The position numbers and the translations under genes were made by a program. Below are positions 5,736 through 7,114 of a stretch of DNA of 7,114 bases, piece by piece (the stretch's first letter is position 1; each line of letters begins with the position of its first letter). Origin of the DNA: Listeria marthii FSL S4-120 (lineage in GTDB: Bacteria > Bacillota > Bacilli > Lactobacillales > Listeriaceae); the NCBI GenBank assembly GCA_000183865.1, contig CM001047.1, forward strand, positions 1,606,909-1,614,022, in the 5' to 3' direction. A model generated the notes under the pieces. That model was not told the origin of the DNA. It worked only from the letters and a program-made list of their open reading frames with translations, and did no database searches.

Positions 5736-5771
5736 GAAAATAAAAACCAGATGCAGCAGATGCACCTGGTT
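5736..5771 (-). terminator. intrinsic terminator between trmB and the ytnP-type gene
   Basis: On the minus strand 5761-5771 pairs with 5745-5755 in an 11-bp stem (one G-U pair, loop TCTGC) followed by TTTTTATTTT. The hairpin contains a near-tandem 9-nt repeat, TGCATCTGC then TGCATCTGG. It begins seven nt after the trmB stop and ends about 20 nt before the next start codon. Confidence 0.88.
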
Positions 5772-5778
5772 ATCCTAA

Positions 5779-6423
5779 TTAATTTCTATCAAATTTTGCT
5801 TCAAGACGATAGATTGGGAATCCTTTAGCTGAAAATTTTTCTTCGTATTCAGTTTTGATATTCCCTTCATAATCGCTGTTATGCAAATCAAGTGAAACAA
5901 ACGTTAGTAACATGTTGTATTCTGAAAAAGCTACTAACGAATATTCGAATAAACTGCGGTTATCGGTTTTGAAATGTATCTCCCCCGCTGTTGGTAGTAG
6001 TCGCTCATAGATTGTTAAGAATGTTGGGTTGGTTAAGCGACGTTTCGTATGACGCTTTTTCGGCCATGGATCAGAGAAATTTAAATAAATTTGTGCAATT
6101 TCTCCTTTTTCGAAACATTCTTCTAGTAATTTCGCGTCTCTTGCAACTAAGCGTAAATTAGGAACATCTACTTCAATTGCTTTATCCAGCGCAGAAACGA
6201 GCACACTTTCAATCATTTCAATACCGATATAGTTGATTTCCGGATTCGCTTTTGCCATACCACTAATAAACTGGCCTTTCCCGGAACCAATTTCGATATG
6301 GATAGGATTATTATTGCCGAACACTTCTTGCCAACGACCTTTAAAATCTTCTGGGTTTTTGATGTAAATGGCTGGAAATTCTTCCAAACGATCTTTTGCC
6401 CATGGTTTATGTTTTACACGCAT
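5779..6423 (-). CDS. trmB: tRNA (guanine-N7)-methyltransferase TrmB
   Basis: TrmB methylates N7 of G46 in the variable loop of tRNAs using S-adenosylmethionine. The 214-residue length matches the Bacillus enzyme. Visible family motifs in order are the SAM-binding IEIGSGKG (43-50), the acidic GIEM end of strand 2 (Glu69), ARDA (Asp96), the hallmark [15 protein letters not shown] (115-129) with catalytic-region Asp118, HFKTDN (150-155) and TEYEEKF (191-197), where the Thr and Glu help bind SAM and the target guanine. No key residue is missing. The ATG has GAGGTG nine bases upstream, lying within the stop region of the preceding gene; the gap is only six bases, so trmB is co-transcribed and probably coupled with the phosphotransferase gene. 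A strong terminator follows. Confidence 0.97.
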   Translation of the reverse strand: MRVKHKPWAKDRLEEFPAIYIKNPEDFKGRWQEVFGNNNPIHIEIGSGKGQFISGMAKANPEINYIGIEMIESVLVSALDKAIEVDVPNLRLVARDAKLLEECFEKGEIAQIYLNFSDPWPKKRHTKRRLTNPTFLTIYERLLPTAGEIHFKTDNRSLFEYSLVAFSEYNMLLTFVSLDLHNSDYEGNIKTEYEEKFSAKGFPIYRLEAKFDRN

Positions 6424-6429
6424 CTTTCT

Positions 6430-7114
6430 TTACACCTCATCATCTTCTATTGCATTTTGAAAAATTTGTTTTGCTCGTTCATTTGCTTCATCGGATTGGT
6501 CAGTTGTGAGCTGCATCACTGTTTGGCAAATTGTATACCACTTTAACTTGCGATGTAATTCAGCAGTTAATGTGGTGCCGTAATTAGATAGCCAACGCTC
6601 CCAATCTTTCCGTGGAATGTACTGGTACAAAATCATGCCGATATCGTTCGCGGCATCAGCAAGCATTGCACCATCCCAATCGACAAGAAACAATTCATTG
6701 TCCTCAGAAATAATCCAATTATTATGATTAACATCCCCGTGACAAACAACATAATCCGTCGTTTCCACTGCAAGAACATTTGCTTCTAAATAGTGAATCG
6801 CTGCCGTTATTTCTTCTGTTACATCGGTATTATCTTCTGTCCCCGCTTTTACAAGGTTTAACAGTTGATCCGCCGAAAAATAGCAGTTTTCGATTTTTGC
6901 CAGCATATGTTGTAAATTTTCTGATTGATGGATTTTAGCTAATAGTTGCGCCACTCTTGGCCCAACCATTTCTTCACGCGTCAAAATGTGGCAATTGACC
7001 CATTTTTGCGCAGTGATGACATCGCCATTCTCCACCCGTCTTGTCCAAACTAGCTTTGGCACAATGTTTTCTACGGAAAGCGCAGCTAAAAAAGGCGAAG
7101 AATTTCTTTTTAAA
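6430..7114 (-). CDS. ytmP: phosphotransferase/choline kinase-like protein (YtmP type), 5' part missing
   Basis: The frame stays open to the window edge, so about 228 C-terminal residues are visible and the true start lies outside; the codon at 7062 is an internal GTG read as Val, since the upstream codons (KRNSSPFLAALSVEN) fit the family and continue without a stop. It belongs to the aminoglycoside phosphotransferase/choline kinase fold: the catalytic loop is VCHGDVNHNNWI (catalytic Asp of HGD and metal-binding Asn), and the metal-binding strand is FLVDWDGA, followed by ADAANDIGMIL. Thus the kinase core is intact, but the substrate is unknown; antibiotic resistance should not be assumed. It sits directly upstream of trmB, an association I recall from B. 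subtilis, with a six-base gap. The C-terminus is acidic (AIEDDEV). Confidence 0.9.
   Translation of the reverse strand, partial: LKRNSSPFLAALSVENIVPKLVWTRRVENGDVITAQKWVNCHILTREEMVGPRVAQLLAKIHQSENLQHMLAKIENCYFSADQLLNLVKAGTEDNTDVTEEITAAIHYLEANVLAVETTDYVVCHGDVNHNNWIISEDNELFLVDWDGAMLADAANDIGMILYQYIPRKDWERWLSNYGTTLTAELHRKLKWYTICQTVMQLTTDQSDEANERAKQIFQNAIEDDEV

Noticed and set aside
5568..5765. 65-residue minus-strand frame overlapping the ytnP start
   Set aside because: Out of frame with ytnP, begins inside the terminator hairpin, and has no family resemblance.
6298..6546. 82-residue plus-strand frame across the trmB/ytmP junction
   Set aside because: Antisense to two well-supported genes; no ribosome binding site or recognisable product.
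7060..7062. GTG at 7062 as start of the ytmP-type gene
   Set aside because: The same frame continues upstream to the window edge with family-like sequence (KRNSSPFLAAL), and no ribosome binding site lies just before the GTG.
6430..7114. Antibiotic resistance (aminoglycoside phosphotransferase)
   Set aside because: Only the general kinase fold is shared; the position next to trmB matches a housekeeping gene of unknown substrate.

Overview
The window looks like a chromosomal stretch from a low-GC Bacillota of the order Bacillales, most probably Listeria (L. monocytogenes or a close relative). I base this on AT-rich intergenic DNA, strong GGAGG-type ribosome binding sites, TGnTATAAT promoters, and a gene order matching my memory of the Bacillus subtilis block ytmP-trmB / ytnP / ytzB / ytoP / ytpP-ytpQ-ytpR / sftA. 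No database search was run. It reads as ordinary core genome: I see no insertion sequence, prophage, CRISPR array, tRNA, rRNA or integration scar.

Layout. All genes except one are on the minus strand, so transcription runs from high to low coordinates. At the right edge a 5'-truncated phosphotransferase (ytmP type) is followed 6 nt later by trmB (tRNA m7G46 methyltransferase); the pair ends at a strong terminator (5736-5771). Directly behind that terminator lies a metallo-beta-lactamase-fold hydrolase (ytnP type) with its own terminator at 4841-4867. Next is a small CsoR/FrmR-family regulator that has lost every cysteine, convergent with the only plus-strand gene, a small membrane-anchored PepSY-like protein (ytzB type); the two share a bidirectional terminator (4454-4485). 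Divergent from ytzB is an M42 metallo-aminopeptidase (ytoP type), overlapping a small two-helix membrane protein, with a terminator at 2621-2656. A third unit holds a CGDC thioredoxin-like protein (ytpP), a UPF0354/DUF1444 protein (ytpQ) and a tRNA-binding-domain protein (ytpR), ending at 729-758. The left edge carries the first 155 codons of the DNA translocase SftA behind a roughly 310-bp AT-rich leader region.

Function. The genes are mostly housekeeping: tRNA modification and tRNA binding, peptide turnover, thiol redox and chromosome segregation at division. They look like a conserved neighbourhood rather than one pathway. The points most worth a second look are the cysteine-free CsoR-family protein with paired C5/G5 operator-like repeats at its own start, and the ytnP gene placed immediately behind a terminator with no obvious promoter of its own. 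I found no convincing undescribed system.
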